Source: Bifidobacterium catulorum (lineage in GTDB: Bacteria > Actinomycetota > Actinomycetes > Actinomycetales > Bifidobacteriaceae). From it: 64,000 nucleotides of DNA. Below are positions 37,791 through 49,449 of this stretch, one piece after another (positions within the stretch are counted from its first letter, which is position 1; every line of letters starts with the position of its first letter). Under the pieces are notes generated by a model that worked only from the letters and a program-made list of their open reading frames with translations, was not told where the DNA came from and searched no databases. The stretch lies in NCBI RefSeq assembly GCF_003129925.1, contig NZ_QFFN01000001.1:1-64000 (forward strand), given 5' to 3'. Made by a program: the position numbers and the translations under genes.

Positions 37791-39896
37791 TCAGGCCGCC
37801 TGAACCTCGGCGATGGACGCCTTGGCCGCCTCGACCACGTGATCGGCGGTGATGCCGAGGTCGACGAGGTTCTGGGCGCCGTCACCCTGCAGGCCGAACT
37901 GCTCGATGGAGACGGGCTTGCCGTAGGAGCCGAGGTACTTGTACCAAGGCATCGCCACGCCGGCCTCGACGGACACGCGGGCCTTCACGGCGGACGGAAG
38001 CACGGCCTCCTTGTATTCGGCGTCCTGCTCCTCGAACCATTCGAACGACGGGACGGAGACCACGCGGGCCTTCACGCCGTCGGCGGCGAGCGTCTTGGCC
38101 GCCTCGACCGCGAGCTGGACCTCGGAGCCGGAGCCCATGAGGATGACGTCCGGGGTGCCTTCGGAGTCGACGAGCACGTAGGCGCCCTTCCTCACGCCCT
38201 CCTTGGCCTTCTCGGCGGTCTCGGCGAGCACCGGGAGGCCCTGTCGGGACAGCACCATGGCGGTGGGCAGCGTGTTCTTCTTCTCGAAGAAGTGACGGTA
38301 CGCCTCGGCCGTCTCGAAGGCGTCGGCGGGGCGTACGACCTCAAGCTGCGGCATGGCGCGGAAGGATGCGAGGTGCTCGACCGGCTGGTGGGTCGGGCCG
38401 TCCTCGCCGACGGCGACGGAATCGTGCGTCCACACGTACAGGTTCGGGATCTCCATGAGGGCGGCCAGACGGACGGCGGAGCGCTCGTAGTCGGAGAACA
38501 TGAAGAAGGTGCCGCCGAACGGGCGGGTGTGGGATCCGAGGAGGATGCCGTTGGTGATGCATCCCATGGCGAACTCGCGGACGCCGAAGTGCAGCTGGCG
38601 GCCGAACTCGTTGCAGACCGGCCACTGCTTGGTGGCGCACTCCTCGGGCGCGAAGGTGGCGGCACCCTTGAGATCGGTCTTGTTGGAGCCGCCAAGGTCT
38701 GCGGAGCCGCCCCAGAACTCCGGCATGACGGAGGCGATGGCGTTGAGGACGGAACCGGAGGCGCCGCGGGTGGCGACCTTCTTGCCGACCTCGAAGGTGG
38801 CTTCGAGGTCGTCGATGGCCTTGTCGAAGCCTTCGGGCAGCTCTCCGGCCTTCAGACGGTCGTAGAGGGCCGCCTTGTCCGGGTTGGCCTTGCGCCAGGC
38901 TTCGAACTTCTCGTCCCAGGCGGCGTGCGCGGCAAGGCCGCGGTCGGCGACCTTGCGGGCGTGGGCAAGCGCCTCCTCGTCGATCTGGAAGCTACGCTCG
39001 GGGTCGTAGCCGAGCAGCTTCTTGAGGCCGGCGACGGCCTCGGCGCCCAGCTTGGAGCCGTGGGAGGAGGGGTCGTTGGTCTTGCCCGGGGTCGGCCACG
39101 CGATCAGGGAGTGGACCTTGATGAGCTTCGGCTGGTCGGGCGCGGACTTCTCTGCCTTGGCGATGACCTCGGCCAGGCCCTCGACGTCCTCCTTGTAGGA
39201 GCCGTCGGGCTGGATGAAGCTGAATTCGTCGGTGTACCAGCCGTAGGCCTGGAAGCGCTTGAGCACATCCTCGGCGAGCACCAGGTTGGTGTCGCCTTCG
39301 ATCTGGATGCGGTTGGCGTCGAAGATCACGGTCAGGTTGCCGAGCTTCTGGTTGGCGGCGAGGGCGGCGGCTTCGCCGGAGATGCCCTCCTCGATGTCGC
39401 CTTCACCGCAGATGGCCCAGATCTTGTGGTAGAACGGGGACTCCTCCTTCGGGGTCTCCGGGTCGAGCAGGCCGCGCTGGAAGCGTTCGCCGTAGGCGAA
39501 GCCGATGGCGGAGGCGAAGCCCTGGCCCAGCGGGCCCGTGGTCATCTCGATGCCCGGGGTCAGGCCGTATTCGGGGTGTCCCGGGGTGCGGGTGTCGGCG
39601 CCGCCGCGGAAGTGCTTGAGGTCGTCGAGCGTCAGTCCGTAGCCGGAGAAGTACAGCTGCACGTACTGGGTGAGCGAGGCGTGGCCGCCGGAAAGGATGA
39701 AGCGATCTCGACCCTCCCAATTGGGATCGTTCGGATCATGCTTGATGAAGTGCTGATAAAGGGTGTAGGCGATGGGCGCCAGCGAGACGGGGGAACCGGG
39801 GTGGCCGCTTCCGGCGTTCTCGACCGCATCGGCCGAAAGAACCTTGGCCATCTTGATGGCGCGCTCGTCCAGTTCGGTCTCCTTGAATTCGGTCAT
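37791..39896 (-). CDS. tkt: Transketolase
   Basis: Thiamine-diphosphate enzyme moving two-carbon units between sugar phosphates, central to the bifid shunt and pentose metabolism. The 701 residues show SGHPGSPVSLAPIAY, the TPP-binding loop (GEGDIEEG...FDANRIQIEG), the pyrimidine-domain sequences HDSVAVGEDGPTHQPVEHL and FSDYERSAVRLAALM, and SRQGLPVL. ATG 39896 follows AAGGAAAG. It is followed by tal on the same strand and is divergent from hrcA. Confidence 0.98.
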   Translation of the reverse strand: MTEFKETELDERAIKMAKVLSADAVENAGSGHPGSPVSLAPIAYTLYQHFIKHDPNDPNWEGRDRFILSGGHASLTQYVQLYFSGYGLTLDDLKHFRGGADTRTPGHPEYGLTPGIEMTTGPLGQGFASAIGFAYGERFQRGLLDPETPKEESPFYHKIWAICGEGDIEEGISGEAAALAANQKLGNLTVIFDANRIQIEGDTNLVLAEDVLKRFQAYGWYTDEFSFIQPDGSYKEDVEGLAEVIAKAEKSAPDQPKLIKVHSLIAWPTPGKTNDPSSHGSKLGAEAVAGLKKLLGYDPERSFQIDEEALAHARKVADRGLAAHAAWDEKFEAWRKANPDKAALYDRLKAGELPEGFDKAIDDLEATFEVGKKVATRGASGSVLNAIASVMPEFWGGSADLGGSNKTDLKGAATFAPEECATKQWPVCNEFGRQLHFGVREFAMGCITNGILLGSHTRPFGGTFFMFSDYERSAVRLAALMEIPNLYVWTHDSVAVGEDGPTHQPVEHLASFRAMPQLEVVRPADAFETAEAYRHFFEKKNTLPTAMVLSRQGLPVLAETAEKAKEGVRKGAYVLVDSEGTPDVILMGSGSEVQLAVEAAKTLAADGVKARVVSVPSFEWFEEQDAEYKEAVLPSAVKARVSVEAGVAMPWYKYLGSYGKPVSIEQFGLQGDGAQNLVDLGITADHVVEAAKASIAEVQAA

Positions 39897-40105
39897 GGAT
39901 CAACTTTCCTTCCAATCGGATGGAACCAACGCGCACGTTCAAATTTGTGAGCGTAAACAACATACGCTTTCCAATCGGAACGTGCATATCGGCTTCATTT
40001 GCCCTTTCATGGTATCCCGGCGCGAAGACTTCACGACACATTTCCTATCGCAATATGTTAGGAAAATGTTCACGGCTGTTCGTTTGGTTTCGTTTTCGCC
40101 CTCGG

Positions 40106-40132
40106 CTAGCACTCCGTACTCGGGAGTGCTAA
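40106..40132. promoter_or_regulatory. CIRCE element (HrcA operator)
   Basis: CTAGCACTC-N9-GAGTGCTAA, the CIRCE consensus TTAGCACTC-N9-GAGTGCTAA with one mismatch, ends 52 bp before the hrcA start. It predicts autorepression of hrcA-dnaJ and induction by heat. Confidence 0.95.
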
Positions 40133-40184
40133 AAAAGAACGGGGTCTTCCCATCAGACGATGCGTTATCTCCAAGGAGGGTCAC

Positions 40185-41291
40185 ATGGCGAACGAACGGC
40201 GCATGCTGGTGCTCCGGGCCGTCATCGAGGACTATATACGGACCCAGGAGCCCGTGGGCTCCGGCGCCCTGACCAGGACACACGATCTGGGCGTCAGCTC
40301 GGCCACGGTGCGCAACGACATGGCGGCGCTGGAGGACGAGGGATACCTCATCCAGCCGCACACGTCGGCCGGCAGGATACCCACCGAGAAGGGGTACCGG
40401 TATTTCGTGGACCGGCTCGCCACCGTCGTCCCGCTGTCCCCGGCGCAGAAACGGGGCATCCGGACGTTCCTGTCGGGGTCGGTCAGCCTGGACGACACGC
40501 TGAGGCGGTCGGCGCGTCTGCTGGCGCAGATAACCGGACAGGTCGCGGTGGTGGCGTCCCCGTCGCTCGCCCGTTCCGCCCTGCGCCACATGGAGATGGT
40601 GCCGGTCTCGTCCGCGACGGTTCTGGTCGTGGTCATCACGGACACGGGACGTGTGGAGCAACGCACGATCATCAGCGCCGACCGGCCGTCGGACGAGGTG
40701 CTGGGACGCATCAGCGCAAGGGTCAATGCCAAGTGCGCGGGACGCTCCCTGAGGCGGTGCGGGATCGACGTCGGCCTGCTGGCGCAGGAGGAGCCCGACG
40801 TCGCCAACAGGGGGGTCATGGATGCGCTTGCGCGGGTATACGACGAACTGGCCACGCAGGAGCAGGCGAGCAATCTGTACATGGCCGGCACGTCACAGCT
40901 CACCCACGGCCAGACGGCCGACATGGCGGTGATCGCCCCCCTGTTCGACGCCTTGGAGGAGCAGGCCGTCATCATGCGGCTCATGACCGCGCTGAGCGAG
41001 GTGACCCAGTCTCACGGCGTGGGCATAGCCATCGGCTCGGAGACGCATACGCCCGGTCTCATGCACGCGTCCGTGGTCACCACCGGCTACGGCCAGTCCT
41101 CGGCGAAGGAGGAGGGGGACGAGGCGGGGGAGACGCCGTCGGGCGGCGAACCTGTCGCCTTCGTGGGCTCCATAGGCCCGACTCACATGGATTACGCGAC
41201 CACCATATCCGCGGTCAGGGCCGTGGCGCGGTATCTCACGGACTTCATGACGAACGAGGAGGGCGGCGCCGACGACGACACCGGCCACTAG
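40185..41291 (+). CDS. hrcA: Heat-inducible transcription repressor HrcA
   Basis: Repressor that binds CIRCE and depends on GroE for activity. The N-terminal winged helix (residues 1-75) has LRAVIEDYIRTQEPVGS and SSATVRNDMAALEDEGYLIQPHTSAGRIPTEKGYRYFVD, all hallmark HrcA. A GAF-like domain follows, with an Asp/Glu-rich insertion near the C-terminus (EEGDEAGETPSGGE). ATG 40185 follows AAGGAGG. It is co-oriented with dnaJ 73 bp downstream; no dnaK or grpE is next to it. Confidence 0.97.
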   Translation: MANERRMLVLRAVIEDYIRTQEPVGSGALTRTHDLGVSSATVRNDMAALEDEGYLIQPHTSAGRIPTEKGYRYFVDRLATVVPLSPAQKRGIRTFLSGSVSLDDTLRRSARLLAQITGQVAVVASPSLARSALRHMEMVPVSSATVLVVVITDTGRVEQRTIISADRPSDEVLGRISARVNAKCAGRSLRRCGIDVGLLAQEEPDVANRGVMDALARVYDELATQEQASNLYMAGTSQLTHGQTADMAVIAPLFDALEEQAVIMRLMTALSEVTQSHGVGIAIGSETHTPGLMHASVVTTGYGQSSAKEEGDEAGETPSGGEPVAFVGSIGPTHMDYATTISAVRAVARYLTDFMTNEEGGADDDTGH

Positions 41292-41364
41292 TCTTGTGTC
41301 ATAATCATCGACGGGCACCGTCGACCACATCACCATCAAACCGACGACAACAGGAAAGACGACA

Positions 41365-42513
41365 TTGGCTGACTATTACGAAGTACTGGGAGTGGACCGC
41401 ACCGCCAGCGAGGACGAGATCAAGAAGGCGTACCGAAGGATGAGCCGCAAATACCATCCCGACATCGCGGGTCCCGAGTTCGAGGACAAATTCAAGGAGG
41501 TGAACTCCGCCTACGAGGTGCTGTCCGACCCGGACAAGCGGCGCATGTACGATCAGGGCGTCGACCCCAACGACCCCAACGGCGGGGGATTCGGCGGCGC
41601 CGCCGGATTCGACATGGGCGACATCTTCGGCCAGTTCTTCGGCCAAAGCTTCGGCGGCGGCTCCCAGGGGCCCGTCCCGCGCACCCAGCCGGGCCGCGAC
41701 TCGCTGGCGAACGTCACCATCGACCTCAGGACCGCGGTGTTCGGCGGCACGGCGCACGTCGACATCCGCACCATGGCCCTGTGCCCCGACTGCAAGGGCA
41801 GCGGCACCGCCAACGGCTCCTCGCCGGTCACCTGTCCCGACTGCAAGGGGCGTGGCTTCGCGCAGAAGGTGGTACGCACCATGCTGGGGCAGATGATGAC
41901 CTCGGCACCCTGCGAGCGCTGCGAGGGGCATGGCACCATCATCGAGAGCCCCTGCCCGTCGTGCATGGGGCATGGGCGCATCCGCTCCAAGAGGAGCGTC
42001 GGCGTCTCCGTGCCGGCCGGCATCACCGACGACACCCGTCTGCGCCTCGCCTCGCAGGGCGAGGTCGGCGAGTGCGGCGGCGCCGCCGGCGACCTCTACA
42101 TCGACGTCCATGTGGCGCAGGACAAGACCTTCGTGCGTGACGGCGACGACCTGCATTGCTGGATCGAGATCCCGATGAGCTGGGCCGTGCTCGGCCACGA
42201 CCTCGACATCGACACGTTCGACGGACGCAGGGGGATCAGCATCCCGGCGGGCACCCAGCAGGACGACACCGTGACCCTCGACGGCCTCGGCGTCACACGC
42301 CTGCGGTCCCAGGGGGAGCGCGGCGACATCATCGCGCATGTCGTCGTGGTGATTCCGAGGAAGGTCACCGACAAGGAGCGCAGGCTCATCGAGGAGTTCG
42401 CGGAATCCCACGACGCCGACGCCGAATCACGCCACGTCAGCCAGGGGCCGAAGCCCCGTCAGGCGGGAAAGCCGCGCGGATTCTTCTCCAAGCTGAAGGA
42501 CGCCCTGAGCTAG
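41365..42513 (+). CDS. dnaJ: Chaperone protein DnaJ (DnaJ2, hrcA-linked)
   Basis: A 382-residue type I Hsp40 co-chaperone. J domain (1-70) with the HPD tripeptide in RKYHPDIAG, Gly/Phe-rich region (about 73-105), four zinc-binding repeats [24 protein letters not shown] and CPSCMGHG, then the substrate-binding C-terminal domain. A TTG start follows AGGAAAG. Being downstream of CIRCE-hrcA, it is the heat-regulated paralogue; many actinobacteria carry another dnaJ with dnaK. Confidence 0.97.
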   Translation: MADYYEVLGVDRTASEDEIKKAYRRMSRKYHPDIAGPEFEDKFKEVNSAYEVLSDPDKRRMYDQGVDPNDPNGGGFGGAAGFDMGDIFGQFFGQSFGGGSQGPVPRTQPGRDSLANVTIDLRTAVFGGTAHVDIRTMALCPDCKGSGTANGSSPVTCPDCKGRGFAQKVVRTMLGQMMTSAPCERCEGHGTIIESPCPSCMGHGRIRSKRSVGVSVPAGITDDTRLRLASQGEVGECGGAAGDLYIDVHVAQDKTFVRDGDDLHCWIEIPMSWAVLGHDLDIDTFDGRRGISIPAGTQQDDTVTLDGLGVTRLRSQGERGDIIAHVVVVIPRKVTDKERRLIEEFAESHDADAESRHVSQGPKPRQAGKPRGFFSKLKDALS

Positions 42514-42522
42514 GATGACGCG

Positions 42523-43515
42523 ATGACCGACCAACGAGACGGCAGGCGTCCCGTCATCATCGACACGGACTGCGGGTCCGACGACGCCATGGCCATCGCC
42601 ATGGCGTTGAACGACCCCGGATACGAGATCAAGATGTTCACCACGGTGTCGGGCAACGTGCCCGTGGACCAGGCGGTGGACAACGTGTTGACCACCATCG
42701 AACACGCCGGGGCCTATGAGCCTCCGGTCTACCGCGGATCGCGAGACATGCTGTTCAACGAGCTCGTCTATGCGTATGAGACCCATGGCCATGACGGCAT
42801 GGGGGATCTGGGACTTCGCCCGCATCGCCTCCATGTCTCGGAGGGCAACGCCGTGATCCGGATGCTCGAAGCGCTGGAGGACGGGGAACCGGGCAGCATC
42901 GACGTGATCGCCCTCGGACCGCTCACCAACATCGCCCTGGCCATCAAGCTCGCGCCCGTCACCATGGCCAGGGCCCGGCGGATAGTGGCCATGGGCGGCA
43001 CGGGGTTCGGGCCGGGCAACGTGACCCCGGCCGCGGAATTCAACGTATGGCAGGATGCGGAAGCGGCGCGCATCGTCGTGGAATCCGGTTTGCCGGACAT
43101 CATGTTCGTGGGCTGGGACGCCTGTCTGGGGGATTGCATGCTCGATCCGACTGAGATCGGGGACATCCGCGACAGCGGCGATCTCGGACGCTTCGCCATC
43201 GACTGCAACCGCAACCTCATGGAGCTCAACCGCCGACGATTCGGCAGACCATGCCTCGACATGGCGGATCCGGCGGCCATGGCGGCGGCGTTGCACCCCT
43301 CGTGCATCGCCGAATGCGACGCCTACTACATGCAGGTGGACTCCTGCGGCGGACCGGGCTACGGCGCGACCATCATCGACAGGGACCGGTTCACCGGCAA
43401 CGAGCCGAACGTGCGCATATGCAGCCGGCTCCACCCGGCAAGGTACAAATCCTATATCTATCGGACGCTCCATGTGGGGGAGCATTCCCGTCCGGCGGAC
43501 GCCGTACGCACGTGA
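42523..43515 (+). CDS. Nucleoside hydrolase (IUNH family)
   Basis: Hydrolyses the N-glycosidic bond of nucleosides, releasing ribose. The calcium site IDTDCGSDDAMA is at the N-terminus, with further motifs ALGPLTNIALAI and AAEFNVWQDAEAARIV, and a late Cys/Asp-rich segment (DACLGDCMLD). The 330 residues fit the family. ATG 42523 follows AGGATGACG, 7 nt after dnaJ, so it is probably co-transcribed with it. Base specificity is not clear. Confidence 0.92.
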   Translation: MTDQRDGRRPVIIDTDCGSDDAMAIAMALNDPGYEIKMFTTVSGNVPVDQAVDNVLTTIEHAGAYEPPVYRGSRDMLFNELVYAYETHGHDGMGDLGLRPHRLHVSEGNAVIRMLEALEDGEPGSIDVIALGPLTNIALAIKLAPVTMARARRIVAMGGTGFGPGNVTPAAEFNVWQDAEAARIVVESGLPDIMFVGWDACLGDCMLDPTEIGDIRDSGDLGRFAIDCNRNLMELNRRRFGRPCLDMADPAAMAAALHPSCIAECDAYYMQVDSCGGPGYGATIIDRDRFTGNEPNVRICSRLHPARYKSYIYRTLHVGEHSRPADAVRT

Positions 43516-43614
43516 TCCGGTTAACGGAAGATGAACCTTCCCCTTTCGCGTCGGCGTGTCAGGCGTCCGCCATGCTAATGTCTTACCGGTTTTCTCGGAA
43601 AACGGGGAGGGACG

Positions 43615-44358
43615 ATGGATCAGGTCGCCTTGGAAAGCAATGCGGTGTTCCTCGGCATCGAATATCTGGCGGTGTTCATCTGCGGGCTCTCCGGCGGGCT
43701 CGCCGCCATCCATAAGAAATACGACCTCTTCTCGATTCTGGTCATCGCATGGGTGACCGCGCTTGGCGGCGGTATCACCCGTGACGTGCTGTTGGGCGCA
43801 TTGCCGCCCGTGGGCATCACCGATCGGGGGTTCGTGCTCACCGCGCTGGCCTCCGGGTTCATCGTGGCGATAGTCCATCCGGAGATCGAACATCTGAAAT
43901 GGTCGATGATCGTGACCGACGCCCTGGCCCTCGGTCTGTTCGCCGTCAACGGGACGGCCAAGGCGCTGGCCTATCATTCCTCCGGCATGACCGCCGCGTT
44001 CCTCGGCATGTTCACCGCGCTGGCCGGCGGCACCATCCGCGATGTGCTGCTCAACGAGGTGCCCTCCATCCTCCGGGACAAGCACCTGTACGCCGTTCCC
44101 TCGTTCATCGGCTGCCTTCTCACCGTCTTCGCGGCGAGGGCCACGGACCATTGGCGTCTGGGGCTCGACGGCGAGATGATACTGGACGTCTGCATAGTCA
44201 TCATCGTATTCGTGCTTCGCATGCTATCCGTCGCATTCAACATCACGTTCCCCGGCGCCCTGAAGCGTCATCGCTCGCATCTTCCCCCGAACGGCCGGTA
44301 TCTCAGGCGTCCCGTCATCCACCCCGACGAGGGGAAGGCCGGGGACGGGGACGAATGA
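43615..44358 (+). CDS. TRIC cation channel family (UPF0126) membrane protein
   Basis: A 247-residue membrane protein made of two homologous halves of about three helices each, with paired motifs GGGITRDVLLG and GGTIRDVLL, the mark of the bacterial TRIC/YadS-type channel family (trimeric intracellular cation channels). It ends in a basic-acidic tail. ATG 43615 follows GGGAGGGACG. It faces a shared terminator with rpsT. Confidence 0.92.
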   Translation: MDQVALESNAVFLGIEYLAVFICGLSGGLAAIHKKYDLFSILVIAWVTALGGGITRDVLLGALPPVGITDRGFVLTALASGFIVAIVHPEIEHLKWSMIVTDALALGLFAVNGTAKALAYHSSGMTAAFLGMFTALAGGTIRDVLLNEVPSILRDKHLYAVPSFIGCLLTVFAARATDHWRLGLDGEMILDVCIVIIVFVLRMLSVAFNITFPGALKRHRSHLPPNGRYLRRPVIHPDEGKAGDGDE

Positions 44359-44387
44359 CGTTGCCGGCGTCGCCCCGAAGACCCGAT

Positions 44388-44421
44388 AAAAAAATCCCGC
44401 GGGAAACATCCTGCGGGATTT
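44388..44421 (-). terminator. Rho-independent terminator of rpsT
   Basis: Arms AAATCCCGC (44392-44400) and GCGGGATTT (44413-44421). On the minus strand the stem is followed by a run of T (complement of A at 44388-44394), 33 bp after the rpsT stop. It can also act for the convergent TRIC gene. Confidence 0.9.
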
Positions 44422-44453
44422 GAATCTACGCGACGGAACCGCGTAATCAGTAA

Positions 44454-44714
44454 TCAGAGGGCGTTGATGGCCACGGCGAGGCCGGACTTGCGGTTGGCGG
44501 CCTGGTTCTTGTGGATGATGCCACGGCCGGCGGCCTTGTCGAGCTTGCGGGAGGCGACCTTGTAGGCGGCCTGGGCGGCTTCCTTATCGCCGGCGGCGAT
44601 GGCCTCGCGGACCTTGCGGATCTCGGTCTTCAGCTCGCTCTTGTAGGCGACGTTGCGGATGTGCGCCTTCTCGTTGGTCCGGACGCGCTTCTTCTGCGAC
44701 TTGATGTTTGCCAC
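44454..44714 (-). CDS. rpsT: 30S ribosomal protein S20
   Basis: An 86-residue basic protein of the small ribosomal subunit: [18 protein letters not shown], then Lys/Arg/Ala-rich helices ([57 protein letters not shown]). The start is a GTG with TGGAG 6 nt upstream; a longer frame to 44864 is upstream leader. A strong terminator follows it. Confidence 0.97.
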   Translation of the reverse strand: MANIKSQKKRVRTNEKAHIRNVAYKSELKTEIRKVREAIAAGDKEAAQAAYKVASRKLDKAAGRGIIHKNQAANRKSGLAVAINAL

Positions 44715-44908
44715 TATGTACTCCAAACGACGTGTTCTAAACGGACATACAAACGGATATGATATCACGGTTTTACAGTCGTTGGCGACCATCCGGGGAA
44801 TTTCTTCTGTCAGATAAGACGATATGCCGTGTCGCCGTGCGGCGGCGGTACGCTGGGAACGCATCTATGAGGATGCGTTTGACCTTCGATTAGCGAAAGG
44901 CGTGAACG

Positions 44909-45790
44909 ATGAGCGATGGAAAGAATCCCGTGGCGGATGTGGAGCTCGCCGGGGGAGTGGGCATCCCCCAGGTCGGGTTCGGCGTGTTCCAGATTCCCCG
45001 CAAGGATACGCAGAAGGCCGTCGAGGAGGCGTTGGAGATCGGCTACCGACACTTCGACACCGCGGCCGCATACTACAACGAGGAGGGCGTCGGGGCCGCA
45101 CTGAAGGCCACGGGCATGGCGGGCAAGGTGTTCGTCACCACCAAGCTGCGCAACTGCGACCAGGGCTACGAGTCCACCAAGGTGGCGTTCGAGGATTCCC
45201 TGCGCCGGCTGGGGCTCGACAGGCTGGACCTGTACCTCATCCATTGGCCGTTCGCGCTCATCGGGCGGTATGTGGAGAGCTGGAAGGCGATTCTTGAGTT
45301 CCGCGAGCAGGGTGTGCTGCGCGCGGCGGGCGTGTCGAACTTCCTGCCCGAGCACATCCAGCGTCTGATAGACGAGACCGGGGAGACGCCGGCGATCGAC
45401 CAGATCGAGGTGCATCCGCGCTTCTCGCAGCCCGATGTGAGGGCATACTGCGCCGAGCATGGCATCGTGGTGGAGGCGTATTCCCCGCTCGGCCACGGCG
45501 CCGACATGAACGCCCCCGAGGTGGTGGCCGCCGCCGAGGCGCATGGCGTCACCCCCGCCCAGGCGGTGCTGCGCTGGCACATCCAGTCCGGACGCGTGAT
45601 CATCCCCAAGTCGTCGCATCCCGACCGCATGCGGCAGAACCTCGACCTGTTCGGGTTCCGTCTCACGGACGAGGAGGTCAAGGCCATCGACGCGCTGCAC
45701 GATCCTTCGGGCCGCGTCTCGGGTGACCCCGCCACCAACGTGAACTCCCAGTCGTGGGCGGACCAGTTCTCCCGCGGCAACGTCGCCTGA
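44909..45790 (+). CDS. Aldo/keto reductase
   Basis: A 293-residue NADPH-dependent TIM-barrel reductase of the 2,5-diketo-gluconate reductase-like type. Tetrad intact: Asp50, Tyr55 (HFDTAAAYYNEEG), Lys79 (VTTKLR), His112 (LIHWPFALI). Later features are GVSNFLPEHIQ, QIEVHPRF and IPKSSHPDRM for cofactor binding. ATG 44909 follows AAAGG. It is distinct from the MerR-linked reductase at 15746. Confidence 0.93.
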   Translation: MSDGKNPVADVELAGGVGIPQVGFGVFQIPRKDTQKAVEEALEIGYRHFDTAAAYYNEEGVGAALKATGMAGKVFVTTKLRNCDQGYESTKVAFEDSLRRLGLDRLDLYLIHWPFALIGRYVESWKAILEFREQGVLRAAGVSNFLPEHIQRLIDETGETPAIDQIEVHPRFSQPDVRAYCAEHGIVVEAYSPLGHGADMNAPEVVAAAEAHGVTPAQAVLRWHIQSGRVIIPKSSHPDRMRQNLDLFGFRLTDEEVKAIDALHDPSGRVSGDPATNVNSQSWADQFSRGNVA

Positions 45791-45806
45791 TCCCACGCGT
45801 CTGCGA

Positions 45807-45868
45807 ACGGCCTGCCATCGGCTTTCCGGCCCGGCGTCGCACCGCCGGGATTGCCGATGGCAGGCCGT
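45807..45868 (+). terminator. Nested hairpin/terminator between the aldo-keto reductase gene and lepA
   Basis: Outer perfect 16-bp arms (45807-45822 and 45853-45868; core GGCCTGCCATCGGC) enclose a second stem, CCCGGCG with CGCCGGG. The structure is followed by ATACTTGTCTTTTTGG, whose T-run supports termination. It is about 45 bp upstream of lepA. Confidence 0.75.
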
Positions 45869-45913
45869 ATACTTGTCTTTTTGGAATTTCAGTACAGCAA
45901 GGAGACACGTTTG

Positions 45914-47791
<1,878 letters not shown>

Positions 47792-47844
47792 CTGCGCCGG
47801 GCGGCCGGACCGCGACCGAACCGGACCGAAGAAAGGTCTTTGAC

Positions 47845-49182
47845 GTGACTTACGAGATATACGTCCACGTGCCGTTCTGCCTGCGCCGTTGCGGATACTG
47901 CGACTTCAACACCTACACCGCGGCCGATCTCGGCGGCGGCGCCTCACGCGGCAACTATGCGAACATGGCCATCCGCGAGATGGAACTGACCAGACGGTGG
48001 CAGGAGACGCGCGGCATCGACGAGCCTGCGGCGTCGACCGTGTTCTTCGGCGGCGGCACGCCCACGATTCTTTCCGCAGACGACCTCGTGACGATGCTTG
48101 ACGCGGTCCGACGCATCTGGGGGCTCGCGCCCGGAGCGGAGATCACCACCGAGGCCAACCCGGACACCGTCAACGAATATTACATCGGCCGTCTGGCCGA
48201 AGGCGGATTCACCCGCATCTCCTTCGGCATGCAGTCCGCCGTGCCGCATGTGCTGAGGACCCTCGACCGCACGCACACGCCCGCGAACGTCGAGGCGGGT
48301 GTGCGCGCCGCCGATGCGGCCGGCCCCCGGACCAGCGTCGACCTCCTCTACGGGGCGCCGGGGGAGCGCCTCGACGACTGGCGCACCTCGGTCGAGACCG
48401 CCATCGGGCTCGGCGTCAACCATATCTCCGCCTACGCGCTGACCGTCGAGCCAACGACCAAGATGGGGCGTCGGATCGCCGCGGGCACGCTGCCCAAGCC
48501 GGATGACGACGATGAGGCAGCCAAATACGAGATCGCCGACGACCTGTTCTCGAAGGCCGGCCTCGAATGGTACGAGGTCTCGAACTGGGCGCGAGCCGGC
48601 TATGAGAGCCGTCACAACCTCGGCTACTGGAGGAACGTCGACTGGGCGGGCATCGGCCCCGGCGCGCATTCGCACTACAATGCATGCGTTGATGCGGGTG
48701 CCCGGCCCCCTCTGACGAGGGCGCTGTCAGAGAAGCTGACTGGGGGAGAGACGGCGTCGGCGCAACCGAAGGAACAGATCACAGGCATGAACGCCCTTCG
48801 TGCATGGGATATCTCGCATCCACGCATGTGGGGCACGGCCATCAACGAAGGCCGCGTGCCGTGGGGAGGCAGCGAGGAGATCACCCCGCACGAGAACCTC
48901 GAAGAGCTCATCATGCTCGGTCTGCGCATCCGCGAAGGGCTCGATCTGAATCGCCTCAACCGGGCTATCGCATCCTCCTCCGACACTGATGCGGACGGCT
49001 CCTCACGGCTCAAGCCCATCGATCCCACTCAACTCAAGCCCATGGTCGATGAGGGGCTCATCACCCTGACCCGGGGTTCCGGTGGCGTCGGAACCGATGG
49101 CGTCCATGCCATCCCCACGCGAAAGGGGCGTCTCCTCAACGACGCCGTCATCGAGCGCCTCTTCGACCTCATCGGTGTGTGA
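47845..49182 (+). CDS. hemW: HemW-like radical SAM protein
   Basis: A 445-residue radical SAM protein with CLRRCGYCDF (Cys12, Cys16, Cys19) for the 4Fe-4S cluster, GGGTPT, and the HemW C-terminal domain. HemW is a heme chaperone related to oxygen-independent coproporphyrinogen oxidase, but bifidobacteria lack heme biosynthesis, so its ligand or function here is uncertain. GTG 47845 follows AAAGG at 9 nt. It comes 53 bp after lepA, a pairing common in Gram-positives. Confidence 0.93.
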   Translation: MTYEIYVHVPFCLRRCGYCDFNTYTAADLGGGASRGNYANMAIREMELTRRWQETRGIDEPAASTVFFGGGTPTILSADDLVTMLDAVRRIWGLAPGAEITTEANPDTVNEYYIGRLAEGGFTRISFGMQSAVPHVLRTLDRTHTPANVEAGVRAADAAGPRTSVDLLYGAPGERLDDWRTSVETAIGLGVNHISAYALTVEPTTKMGRRIAAGTLPKPDDDDEAAKYEIADDLFSKAGLEWYEVSNWARAGYESRHNLGYWRNVDWAGIGPGAHSHYNACVDAGARPPLTRALSEKLTGGETASAQPKEQITGMNALRAWDISHPRMWGTAINEGRVPWGGSEEITPHENLEELIMLGLRIREGLDLNRLNRAIASSSDTDADGSSRLKPIDPTQLKPMVDEGLITLTRGSGGVGTDGVHAIPTRKGRLLNDAVIERLFDLIGV

Positions 49183-49288
49183 GCGATATGAGGACGTCCG
49201 TCGCCCGACGCGGCATACACCCGGCCTCCTGCAGTGTGGAGTCCGGTGCCGACTGCCCGTCTCGGGTCTGCTCGGCAGGTCTTGCACG

Positions 49289-49311
49289 GAACGCCATGGT
49301 CCATGGCGTTC
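49289..49311. promoter_or_regulatory. Near-continuous 23-bp palindrome upstream of an aminotransferase gene
   Basis: Arms GAACGCCATGG (49289-49299) and CCATGGCGTTC (49301-49311) are perfect and separated by a single T. It is in the 267-bp gap between hemW and the aminotransferase. There is no T-tract, so an operator is more likely than a terminator. Confidence 0.6.
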
Positions 49312-49449
49312 AAGGCGCTCCCGACCATACGCGTCATAGTGGTCCGCACCGCAGGCCGTCACGTTTGAGATTGGTCTCCGCCGAAACGCAGACGCGTTAT
49401 CATCGGCACAACGTCGGTCATAAAGCAGCTTGGAGAGGACGTAGCAGCC

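Noticed and set aside
37779-39950. 723-codon plus-strand frame opposite tkt
   Set aside because: Gly/Val/Leu/Asp-biased antisense shadow of the transketolase gene with no ribosome binding site.
40106-40132. CIRCE considered as a terminator of the tkt side
   Set aside because: The exact nine-base spacer and consensus arms identify it as the HrcA operator.
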